Shown in pieces: positions 14,845 to 20,144 of a stretch of DNA of 20,144 nt. The stretch comes from an uncultured Porphyromonas sp. GTDB lineage: Bacteria > Bacteroidota > Bacteroidia > Bacteroidales > Porphyromonadaceae. Where the stretch lies: the NCBI GenBank assembly GCA_900538385.1, contig UWSO01000036.1, positions 1 through 20,144 of the forward strand, read 5' to 3'. A model generated the notes under the pieces. That model saw only the letters and a list, made by a program, of their open reading frames with translations. It was not told the origin of the DNA and did no database searches. Positions within the stretch are counted from its first letter, which is position 1. Each line of letters begins with the position of its first letter. The position numbers and the translations under genes are program-made.

Positions 14845-15824
14845 ATCATGGCGTAGACCAATGTGTGCTGGAGGGTGGGTAGCGCTGCGAGGAGCTGGTC
14901 GGGTGTGAGAGGCTTGACGAGCCGGTCGCTAGGACGTGGAGCGAAGAGTAGCTGACGACGCTGGCGCAGGATGCAGTAACGACCGCTGTTCACTGGGATC
15001 TGCTCATCAAGCAGGTCGAAAACGATACGTTGCTCATCGTGATAAAGCGCATGAGAAGCTAGCAGATCAAACTTCAGCAAGCCTAGCTCGGCAGCCCAAG
15101 TCAATAGCTGAGCAATGCGCAGCGGACGCAACATGCCAAAAGGAGCGGTCTCGTCAAAGGTCGTATCAACAGCCTCTTCCGCTGGGGGGATTTCGAGGAC
15201 GCTTTGCGTCTTGCCCTCGGCATCTTTATAATAGTAATATGTCGTTCCACCGATGGTGCCGATGCCTCCGCCCTCAAGTGCTAAGCTCGCTAGGAGCGTG
15301 CGCCACTGCAGGTAACTATGCGTGACGGTGGGGTGGCACATGGCGAGCGTAGCCTGCCAATGGAGGTATTGCTGCCAAACCTCCGCAGCGGATAGTTCTT
15401 TTGGGGTTCCTTGCAGTGTTGGGGTGCTACGCTTTCCATAGAGCGTGGCGTAGCCCATCTTGCGATAGAACTGGTAGAGCCACTCCTCAGCAGGTATGAG
15501 GAAAGCGCAGAGACAACCCTCCCGCCACATCTGCTGATGACCCGCTCGCATGAGGTGCTGCACGAGTCCTTTGCCTCGCTGGTCGCTCTCGGTAGCTGCT
15601 CCCGATATGTAGCCAGCGCGCCACCATTGGTCACGGTAGCGCATCAGATAGGGAAGGTACTGCACATGACTGAGTGCTCGGCTCTGGTCTAGAGCTGTGA
15701 GCAGGTGGGTGCGACGTGGGTCAAAGGTGGTACGACTATAGAGCGCAATGAAGTCATCGCTATCTCCAAAGGTGGTGCGCCAGATCTCCTCGTAGAGTCG
15801 TTGCTGCTCTGCTTTTGGTCTCAT
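14838..15824 (-). CDS. GNAT-family N-acetyltransferase, Eis-like
   Basis: This 328-residue protein has a GNAT fold in its N-terminal half. GAATESDQRGKGLVQHLMRAG spans 75-95, and the acetyl-CoA pyrophosphate loop is R83-G-K-G86. EEWLYQFYRKMGY (113-125) is the typical last part of the domain. The C-terminal half (about 150-328) is a separate domain as in Eis-like acetyltransferases, with a sterol-carrier-like end, though I see this only weakly. The acyl acceptor is unknown and may be a small amine or a protein. It is the last gene of the six-gene minus-strand operon, starting 2 bp after the stop of the DUF2156 gene. Both neighbours belong to the GNAT superfamily, so a related role is possible. 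Confidence 0.8.
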   Translation of the reverse strand: MRPKAEQQRLYEEIWRTTFGDSDDFIALYSRTTFDPRRTHLLTALDQSRALSHVQYLPYLMRYRDQWWRAGYISGAATESDQRGKGLVQHLMRAGHQQMWREGCLCAFLIPAEEWLYQFYRKMGYATLYGKRSTPTLQGTPKELSAAEVWQQYLHWQATLAMCHPTVTHSYLQWRTLLASLALEGGGIGTIGGTTYYYYKDAEGKTQSVLEIPPAEEAVDTTFDETAPFGMLRPLRIAQLLTWAAELGLLKFDLLASHALYHDEQRIVFDLLDEQIPVNSGRYCILRQRRQLLFAPRPSDRLVKPLTPDQLLAALPTLQHTLVYAMME

Positions 15825-15826
15825 GC

Positions 15827-16768
15827 TTAGGACTCCAGCTCACCAGCCCAGTCAGGTCGACGCCACACGCAGGTGTGCTTCACGAGACGCACCTCAGGGC
15901 GATAAGACTCTTTCGCCTGACGCAAGCCAGGCAGGCCAAGGTCTTCCTCCCTGTTGACGTAGGTGTATTGCTCGGGAATGCTGCGGGCGAACTCACGGTT
16001 GATGATCGTATAGGCTCCGTCGATGTCTGTGCGCGCCTTCTCAATATGTACATCGAAGGTGTCCTCTGTGATTGCGGATCCCAAGGTGAAGGCTACAATC
16101 TCGTCTCCAATCTCAATCATACCGCCACGCATCTCTAGCGCCTCGTAATTGTCGAGAAATCGCTGTATGACTCTTCGCTCCATATGCAGGCTGGGATCAG
16201 GCTCACCTGTCGCCTCGGCATGCGCCAGCCATGCATCTGCAAAGTGAGCGACACGCTCTAGGTCACTCGTGGTGATGGGGAGGTAGCGGTAGTCTGGGTA
16301 GGTAGCTTCGAAGCGATTGATGTGATTGCGCTTCGACTGGAGCTTTTTGCCATTGAGCCGCGCGAGCTTGTCCCTGAGATAGACGTAGTCTATGTAGTCG
16401 TCATCTTGGATATGGACGAACTCATCGGGAAAGAGCTTCTCCAGTCGCTCCTTGCAGCCTGCTGTCACGCCCATGAAGACTAGTGGATAAGCTTCTTGCT
16501 CGGAGATCTCCATGAGCTCCTTGATGGTCATCGTCCACGACTTGTCATCACGACAGAAAGGACAGAGGTAGACGGGGTGATCCCGTCGTGGTGAGCGAAA
16601 GCGGATCACTAGCGTCTGCGTACCACCGATAGCCCACGAGGTCTCGTACTGCACAGCCCAGCCATAGAGATTGGCAAAGGAGATATCGCAAATCGGCTCT
16701 GCAGCATAATATATATAAGGAAAGACTGTGGAGCGGTCCGCTACATCAATCTGTCTAAAAGGGGTCAT
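15827..16768 (-). CDS. DUF2156 / phosphatidylglycerol lysyltransferase-like domain protein
   Basis: The 313-residue protein resembles the C-terminal acyltransferase-like domain of MprF-type proteins (DUF2156, LPG synthase C domain), without the membrane flippase part. Recognisable stretches are the N-terminal ISFANLYGW (29-37), KKLQSKRNHINRFEATYP (140-157), a shared helix-strand pattern around YEALEMRGGMIEIGDEIVAF and a C-terminal NREEDLGLPGLRQAKESYRP. Full MprF proteins transfer lysine from tRNA to phosphatidylglycerol. Soluble stand-alone domains like this one are common in Bacteroidetes, and their substrate is unknown. The neighbours are sufE 10 bp upstream and the GNAT gene 2 bp downstream, consistent with co-transcription. 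Family is fairly sure; the enzymatic role is an open question. Confidence 0.8.
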   Translation of the reverse strand: MTPFRQIDVADRSTVFPYIYYAAEPICDISFANLYGWAVQYETSWAIGGTQTLVIRFRSPRRDHPVYLCPFCRDDKSWTMTIKELMEISEQEAYPLVFMGVTAGCKERLEKLFPDEFVHIQDDDYIDYVYLRDKLARLNGKKLQSKRNHINRFEATYPDYRYLPITTSDLERVAHFADAWLAHAEATGEPDPSLHMERRVIQRFLDNYEALEMRGGMIEIGDEIVAFTLGSAITEDTFDVHIEKARTDIDGAYTIINREFARSIPEQYTYVNREEDLGLPGLRQAKESYRPEVRLVKHTCVWRRPDWAGELES

Positions 16769-16778
16769 AATCTATCTC

Positions 16779-17198
16779 TTAGTGGCTCAAGAACTCCTGA
16801 GCACGTCGTCTGATCGTCTCGTACATCGACTGAAGCCCGTTGCTCCGTGTCGGTGACAGGTGTGACTGGAGTCCCAGTCGGTCAATGAAGTAGAGCGGTG
16901 TCTCTACGATAGCCTGTGCGGGCTGGTCATTGTAGCAGTAGAGGAGCATGGCGGCAATGCCCTTGGTAATGAGCGCATCGCTGTCTGCCTTGAGGTGTAG
17001 TGTGCCGTCCTCTTGTGGCGATATGATGATCCAGACCCGGCTCTGACAGCCGTCGATGAGGTTTTCGGTCGTATGCTCCGTATCCTCGACAGGCTCCAGT
17101 TGGTCTCCTAGGTCGATGATCATTTGGTAGCGATCCATCCAGTCGTCTACGAGTTCAAACTGAGAGATGAGCTCCTCTTGTCGTTCGTCTATAGTCAT
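16779..17198 (-). CDS. sufE: SufE family sulfur acceptor protein
   Basis: This 139-residue protein takes persulfide sulfur from a SufS-type cysteine desulfurase and passes it to the Fe-S cluster scaffold in the cytoplasm. The active-site motif is LIDGCQSRVWI, with the sulfur-accepting cysteine at C51, the same position as in E. coli SufE. The N-terminal helix (RQEELISQFELVDDWMDRYQ) and the late AIVETPLYFIDRLGL and SPTRSNGLQSM parts match the family. No sufS or sufBCD is in the window, so its partners must be elsewhere. It lies 16 bp after the M28 peptidase gene and 10 bp before the DUF2156 gene in the minus-strand operon. Confidence 0.93.
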   Translation of the reverse strand: MTIDERQEELISQFELVDDWMDRYQMIIDLGDQLEPVEDTEHTTENLIDGCQSRVWIIISPQEDGTLHLKADSDALITKGIAAMLLYCYNDQPAQAIVETPLYFIDRLGLQSHLSPTRSNGLQSMYETIRRRAQEFLSH

Positions 17199-17214
17199 AA
17201 GTCGATAAAGCTAA

Positions 17215-18207
17215 TCAATGAGCATCTAGGTCTTTGAGCACCGCCATGACGGTATGCCCGACAGCTCCTAGCGTCTCTGCTGAGATGTTGCTCATATTAT
17301 CTTGTAGTGTGTGCCAATAGGGGGCAAAGCCCTCCTCGCTCTGCGGGTCATAGTTGACAATGTCAATGCAGGGAATGCCGAGGTTGCGAATCACGGGCAC
17401 ATGGTCGTCAGTCAAGCCGCCGCCATCCGCTTGGTGAAAGTAAGATCCGTAGCCTAGCTCGGCAGCTTTGCTCCACACCTTGGTGAGAAGTTGCGGTGCG
17501 TAACTCTTGGAGAAATACTCCCAGTAAAAAGATGCATCACGCCCGCCTACCATATCTAGTAAGATGCCGCCCATCGCTTGGTAGCCAGCCACGTGCGGGT
17601 TCTTGCTCCAGTGAGTAGAGCCTAGGCACCAGCTCTCCTCGTTGGAGTAAGTGCCGTAGTCCTCTCCGTCGAAGAGCACGATATCCACCCCGATCGTTTG
17701 AGGCGCAGCGACACTCCCCAGTAGCCGAGCTACCTCAATTAGGACACCGACACCACTACCTCCATCGTCTGCACCGAGGATCGGCTCGGTGTGGTTGGCA
17801 GCGTTAGGATCTTTGTCCGCCCAAGGACGCGTGTCCCAGTGCGCCATCAAGAGAATGCGCTGCGAGGCGGAGGGGTTGTACGAGGCGATCAAATTGGTCA
17901 AAGGGAGCTTCGTCCCGTCATGCGCTGTCGCCTCGAAGCTCTGCTCCACAACCGTAGCACCGTACTGCGTCAGTTGCTCTTTCATCCAAGCGAGACAAGC
18001 GGTATGTCCCGAGGAGCCAGGGATGCGCGGTCCGAAGGCGACCTGCTTAGCCACAAAATTATAAGCACTATCCGCCTCAAAGGGGGTAGCCACGCGGGGT
18101 GTCTCCTCTTCCCCCTGAGCCGTCTGCTGGCTCTGCTGCTCCTTATTGCAGGAGAGCAACGAGAGCCCGAGGAGCAGCGGTAAGATATATTGTGTGATAC
18201 GTATCAT
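17215..18207 (-). CDS. M28-family lipoprotein, probable glutaminyl-peptide cyclotransferase
   Basis: The 330-residue predicted lipoprotein has signal residues 1-19 ending LLS before C20. The M28 fold carries AHWDTRPWADKD (122-133), GADDGGSGVGVL (145-156), LFDGEDYG (178-185), ESWCLGSTHW (191-200), LLDMVGG (216-222), GGGLTDDHVPV (262-272) and YWHTLQDNMSNI (297-308), which together supply the zinc site and active-site acid. The HWDTRPWADKD block, ESWC-GxxHW and the final HT-x-D-x-MSNI follow the glutaminyl cyclase branch rather than aminopeptidases, and closely recall the P. gingivalis QC as I remember it. Such enzymes convert N-terminal glutamine of secreted proteins to pyroglutamate, probably in the periplasm. 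It is the third gene of the minus-strand operon, 21 bp after cobO. An aminopeptidase activity is the alternative. Confidence 0.87.
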   Translation of the reverse strand: MIRITQYILPLLLGLSLLSCNKEQQSQQTAQGEEETPRVATPFEADSAYNFVAKQVAFGPRIPGSSGHTACLAWMKEQLTQYGATVVEQSFEATAHDGTKLPLTNLIASYNPSASQRILLMAHWDTRPWADKDPNAANHTEPILGADDGGSGVGVLIEVARLLGSVAAPQTIGVDIVLFDGEDYGTYSNEESWCLGSTHWSKNPHVAGYQAMGGILLDMVGGRDASFYWEYFSKSYAPQLLTKVWSKAAELGYGSYFHQADGGGLTDDHVPVIRNLGIPCIDIVNYDPQSEEGFAPYWHTLQDNMSNISAETLGAVGHTVMAVLKDLDAH

Positions 18208-18228
18208 ATAAATTAAAAGTTAATCAGG

Positions 18229-18777
18229 TCAATGCTCGATCCCAGTGCGAGATAAGACTCCGTCATGGTAATAGTGCTTGACCTCTGCAAAGTTAGTGAC
18301 AAGCTGGCAATATGGCAGCAGCTCTTCACAATAGTGTCGCCCCGTGAGTACCAATTCGCACTCATCGGGGCGCTGCTTTATCGCATCGATGAGGTCTTCT
18401 ACGCTGAGCAAGCCCAAGCCGACAGCCATAGAGACTTCGTCCCAGACGACAAGGTCGTACAGTCCCGAACACATCCGCTCGACGGCTCGCGCCAGTCCCA
18501 GCTCGGCCGCCTGCACATCCTTAGGACTAGCAGCGTGATCTATCAGGCAGCCCGTACCACCGTACATCGTTCCGTACAGTTCGATGGTACACTCCTCACG
18601 CTTCGTATGCTGCTCCAGGAAGAGCACATCACCGTAGCGCATCGTCTTGATAAACTGTCCGATGTAGACCCGTCCGCCATGACCGAGCGTGCGTATTGCC
18701 AGCCCCATGGCTGCGGTACTTTTGCCTTTGCCCGTGCCGTAATAGTAGTGGACAAAGCCTCTATCCCACACGTCCAT
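18229..18777 (-). CDS. cobO: Cob(I)yrinic acid a,c-diamide adenosyltransferase
   Basis: This 182-residue P-loop enzyme moves the adenosyl group of ATP to cob(I)alamin or its precursor, making coenzyme B12 (BtuR/CobA/CobO type). The nucleotide loop is YYGTGKGKSTAAMGLAIRTL (12-31), with the reversed P-loop GTGKGKST at 14-21. WDEV (112-115) is the second conserved motif, and the C-terminal LVLTGRH follows. No other B12 synthesis gene is in the window, which fits a role in salvage of imported corrinoids. Its ATG overlaps the M48 gene's TAA by one base (TAATG), so translation should be coupled. It is the second gene of the minus-strand operon. Confidence 0.93.
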   Translation of the reverse strand: MDVWDRGFVHYYYGTGKGKSTAAMGLAIRTLGHGGRVYIGQFIKTMRYGDVLFLEQHTKREECTIELYGTMYGGTGCLIDHAASPKDVQAAELGLARAVERMCSGLYDLVVWDEVSMAVGLGLLSVEDLIDAIKQRPDECELVLTGRHYCEELLPYCQLVTNFAEVKHYYHDGVLSRTGIEH

Positions 18778-19739
18778 TAGCGACCGACAGGCTCGTAGTG
18801 AAAGCCTCCGCCGTCCTGCTGCTTAGCTGACGAGGAGCTTCCGTTGTCTCTCAATTGACTAGCGGCTTGTCGACGCTCTTGGCGCATGTTTTTGTCAAGC
18901 GACTTGATCGAGCGCTTAGGTCCTTGTGACATAACCCCAGAGCCACGATAGTATTGCTGAGCCTCAGGGAGAAACTCTTGAATAGCTCGGATACGATTCT
19001 GATCGCTGGGGTGGGTGCTGAGGAATTCCGGCGACTTCTGCCCCTGCTGTGCCATCTTTTGCCAGAGCGTCACAGCAGCTGCTGGATCGTAGCCCGCCAT
19101 TGCCATAAAGACCATACCGATCTTGTCCGCCTCGTACTCTTGCTTGCGACCATAGGGAAGCGAAACCAAGAGTTGCGAACCGATTGGATAAACCTGCTGG
19201 AGGATCCCCCCGAGGGCAGCACTCTTCGAGCCGACCATCCCCGTCAGGACCTGTCCGCCCAGCTGCGTAAGCATCTCACGGCTAATGCGCTCGTTGGCGT
19301 GCTTAGCCACAGCGTGAGAGACCTCGTGCGCTATGACCGCTGCCAGCTCATCGTCGGTAGGACGCGTCGCCTGGAGCAAGCCACTGTAGACGACAATCTT
19401 GCCACCAGGCATACAGAAAGCATTGACCTGACGATCACGGACGAAGTTAAACTCCCACTGGTTTGCCTGCGCTATCTGGTCGTAGCCATTATTGCGCAAA
19501 TAGTTATCCGTAGCCTGTGCTATACGCTGCGCCACACGGAGCGTCTGCTGCCCTTGTTGCGAGCGATTGTCCACATTCGCCTTGCGGATAAACTGATTAT
19601 ATTGCTGTGCGCTGGCCGCCGAGATCTCAGCGTCCGACACGAGGTTGAGTTGCTGTCGTCCCGTGATAGGCACGACGCCACACCCCGCTAGTAATAGCGT
19701 TAGGGTGAGTGCTGTAAACCATCTTGCTATCTGTGTCAT
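18777..19739 (-). CDS. M48-family metalloprotease lipoprotein (LoiP/BepA-like)
   Basis: This 320-residue predicted lipoprotein has a signal peptide ending LLLAG before C20. The zinc protease motif HEVSH is at 138-142 (H138, E139, H142), the third ligand E201 is in EYEAD (201-205), and the conserved STHPSDQNRI (241-250) contributes H243. The spacing closely matches the E. coli periplasmic proteases LoiP and BepA, which degrade misassembled outer-membrane proteins; the TPR domain of BepA is missing. The tail after about 270 is basic, then Ser/Gly-rich. The likely site of action is the periplasmic face of the inner or outer membrane. It is the first gene of the six-gene minus-strand operon, with a TATCTTTG box 49 bp upstream and a 14-bp palindrome between. 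Confidence 0.9.
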   Translation of the reverse strand: MTQIARWFTALTLTLLLAGCGVVPITGRQQLNLVSDAEISAASAQQYNQFIRKANVDNRSQQGQQTLRVAQRIAQATDNYLRNNGYDQIAQANQWEFNFVRDRQVNAFCMPGGKIVVYSGLLQATRPTDDELAAVIAHEVSHAVAKHANERISREMLTQLGGQVLTGMVGSKSAALGGILQQVYPIGSQLLVSLPYGRKQEYEADKIGMVFMAMAGYDPAAAVTLWQKMAQQGQKSPEFLSTHPSDQNRIRAIQEFLPEAQQYYRGSGVMSQGPKRSIKSLDKNMRQERRQAASQLRDNGSSSSAKQQDGGGFHYEPVGR

Positions 19740-19761
19740 CTTCGTAGTATGTTGATTGAGT

Positions 19762-19905
19762 CTATGAGACCATGGTCTCTACTAATGCAAAGATACTCTT
19801 TTTGCGCACGCCGTCACATTGTTTTTTTAGGCACTCATCCATAGTTGCGCTCGTGACACAATAGTTCTTTCCGTATAAAACTACATTTTTCCTGTATGGA
19901 GTCAT
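19762..19905 (-). CDS. small ORF of 47 codons overlapping the M48 promoter (doubtful)
   Basis: An ATG at 19905 opens a 47-residue frame starting MTPYRKNVVLYGKNYCV and ending at TAG 19764-19762. It contains three cysteines and a basic middle part. The ATG sits at the very edge of the 20-bp dispersed element, and the frame is open further upstream through that element. It overlaps the -7 box and palindrome of the M48 operon, so it may simply be a chance open frame or a fossil of a repeat-encoded peptide. No function can be given. Confidence 0.2.
   Translation of the reverse strand: MTPYRKNVVLYGKNYCVTSATMDECLKKQCDGVRKKSIFALVETMVS
19766..19779. promoter_or_regulatory. 14-bp perfect palindrome at the M48 operon promoter
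   Basis: GAGACCATGGTCTC is a perfect palindrome lying 8 bases downstream of the minus-strand TATCTTTG box, about where transcription should start. It could be an operator for a dimeric regulator or a leader stem. No matching regulator gene is in the window. Confidence 0.35.
19788..19795 (-). promoter_or_regulatory. Bacteroidetes -7 promoter box for the M48-led operon
   Basis: TATCTTTG on the minus strand matches TAnnTTTG and lies 49 bp upstream of the M48 ATG. No TTG was found at the expected -33 distance. Confidence 0.5.
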
Positions 19906-19924
19906 CAGGGCTGACGCATTATAC
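19905..19924 (-). repeat. 20-bp dispersed element, copy B
   Basis: The exact reverse complement of bases 82-101. On the minus strand it lies about 110 bp upstream of the TATCTTTG box of the M48-led operon, so it has the same orientation relative to the downstream operon as copy A has to frdCAB. Confidence 0.6.
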
Positions 19925-19945
19925 CCAGTTTGCTAAGAGCTACAT

Positions 19946-20144
19946 ATGATGATAACAAAGATACACGTGATGATGACAAAGATACACGGTCCGAGCATCG
20001 CTACACAGTGGCTACAAATCCTGCGAGATTACGCCCTCCTCTTCGATGATTCGGCTTCCTCCCGAAGAATTTCCCAAATAGCTCCCGATGAAATTCCGAT
20101 TTCCTCGGAGGAAAGAAAAAATTCTTCGGAAGAATCAACTGAAA
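19946..20144 (+). CDS. open frame running off the window end, possible partial gene
   Basis: An ATG at 19946 opens a frame with no stop through the last base (66 codons). It begins MMITKIHVMMTKIHGPS, where the doubled MMxTKIH comes from the 21-bp tandem repeat, and ends in a Ser-Glu-Glu-rich part encoded by repeat copy 3. In copies 1 and 2 of the repeat the same SEES phrase is readable, but the frame upstream is broken in copy 1. The composition suggests a frame created by repeats rather than a conserved protein. The full length lies outside the window. Confidence 0.2.
   Translation, partial: MMITKIHVMMTKIHGPSIATQWLQILRDYALLFDDSASSRRISQIAPDEIPISSEERKNSSEESTE
19948..19989. repeat. 21-bp tandem repeat containing two -7-like boxes
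   Basis: Two 21-bp units (19948-19968 and 19969-19989) differ at two positions; the shared core is ACAAAGATACACG. On the minus strand each unit contains TATCTTTG (19956-19963 and 19977-19984), so this may be a duplicated promoter firing leftward toward the M48 operon. Confidence 0.65.
20059..20144. repeat. palindrome-rich intergenic repeat, copy 3 (partial, at window edge)
   Basis: Bases 20059-20088 are identical to 4491-4520 of copy 1. Two perfect odd-centred palindromes follow: TTCCTCGGAGGAA (20101-20113) and TTCTTCGGAAGAA (20122-20134). It runs in the same orientation as copy 1 and is cut by the end of the window. Confidence 0.8.

Noticed and set aside
18265..18780. 171-codon plus-strand frame
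   Set aside because: It is antisense to cobO, whose P-loop and WDEV motifs are intact.
18954..19691. 245-codon plus-strand frame
   Set aside because: It lies antisense inside the M48 protease gene, which has a complete zinc site and signal peptide; the plus frame has no recognisable domain.

Overview
The window looks like chromosomal DNA from an anaerobic Bacteroidales bacterium, most likely Porphyromonas or a close relative (inference). The evidence is a frdC-frdA-frdB gene order with a five-helix cytochrome b, TAnnTTTG-type -7 promoter boxes, a secreted glutaminyl-cyclase-like M28 lipoprotein strongly resembling the Porphyromonas gingivalis enzyme as I remember it, and Bacteroidetes-specific Ig-like lipoprotein and acyltransferase families. 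No rRNA, tRNA, CRISPR array, complete insertion sequence or prophage was seen.

Layout: 1-393 is non-genic leader with a 20-bp sequence repeated (inverted) near the other end of the window. 394-3889 (+) is the fumarate reductase/succinate dehydrogenase operon frdCAB, ended by a strong intrinsic terminator at 3920-3967. 4066-4437 (+) is a Fluc/CrcB fluoride channel behind a potentially folded leader. 4441-4839 is a gene-free stretch with copy 1 of a palindrome-rich repeat. 4840-8794 (+) is a tightly overlapping operon: membrane-anchored PASTA protein, RluD-type pseudouridine synthase, D-Ala-D-Ala ligase and a PlsC-like acyltransferase. 8971-10428 (+) is a divergent trigger factor, followed by a terminator-like hairpin and copy 2 of the repeat. 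10886-14807 (+) is endonuclease IV, a YciO-type YrdC-domain protein and a large Ig-like lipoprotein. 14838-19739 (-) is a convergent, tightly spaced six-gene operon read right to left: M48 lipoprotein protease, cob(I)alamin adenosyltransferase, M28/glutaminyl cyclase lipoprotein, SufE, a DUF2156 protein and a GNAT acetyltransferase. 19740-20144 holds that operon's promoter, a 14-bp palindrome, a 21-bp tandem repeat containing two more -7-like boxes, and the start of copy 3 of the repeat.

The genes are mostly housekeeping: anaerobic fumarate respiration, peptidoglycan precursor and lipid synthesis, RNA modification, DNA repair, protein folding, Fe-S assembly and envelope protein processing. 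I do not see a clear new multi-gene system. The least explained material is between genes: a dispersed family built on the 13-bp odd-centred palindrome TTCYTCSGARGAA (six perfect copies in three intergenic clusters), a second dispersed 20-bp element placed upstream of two operons in the same relative orientation, and a recurrent 21-bp period in several unrelated-looking intergenic repeats.
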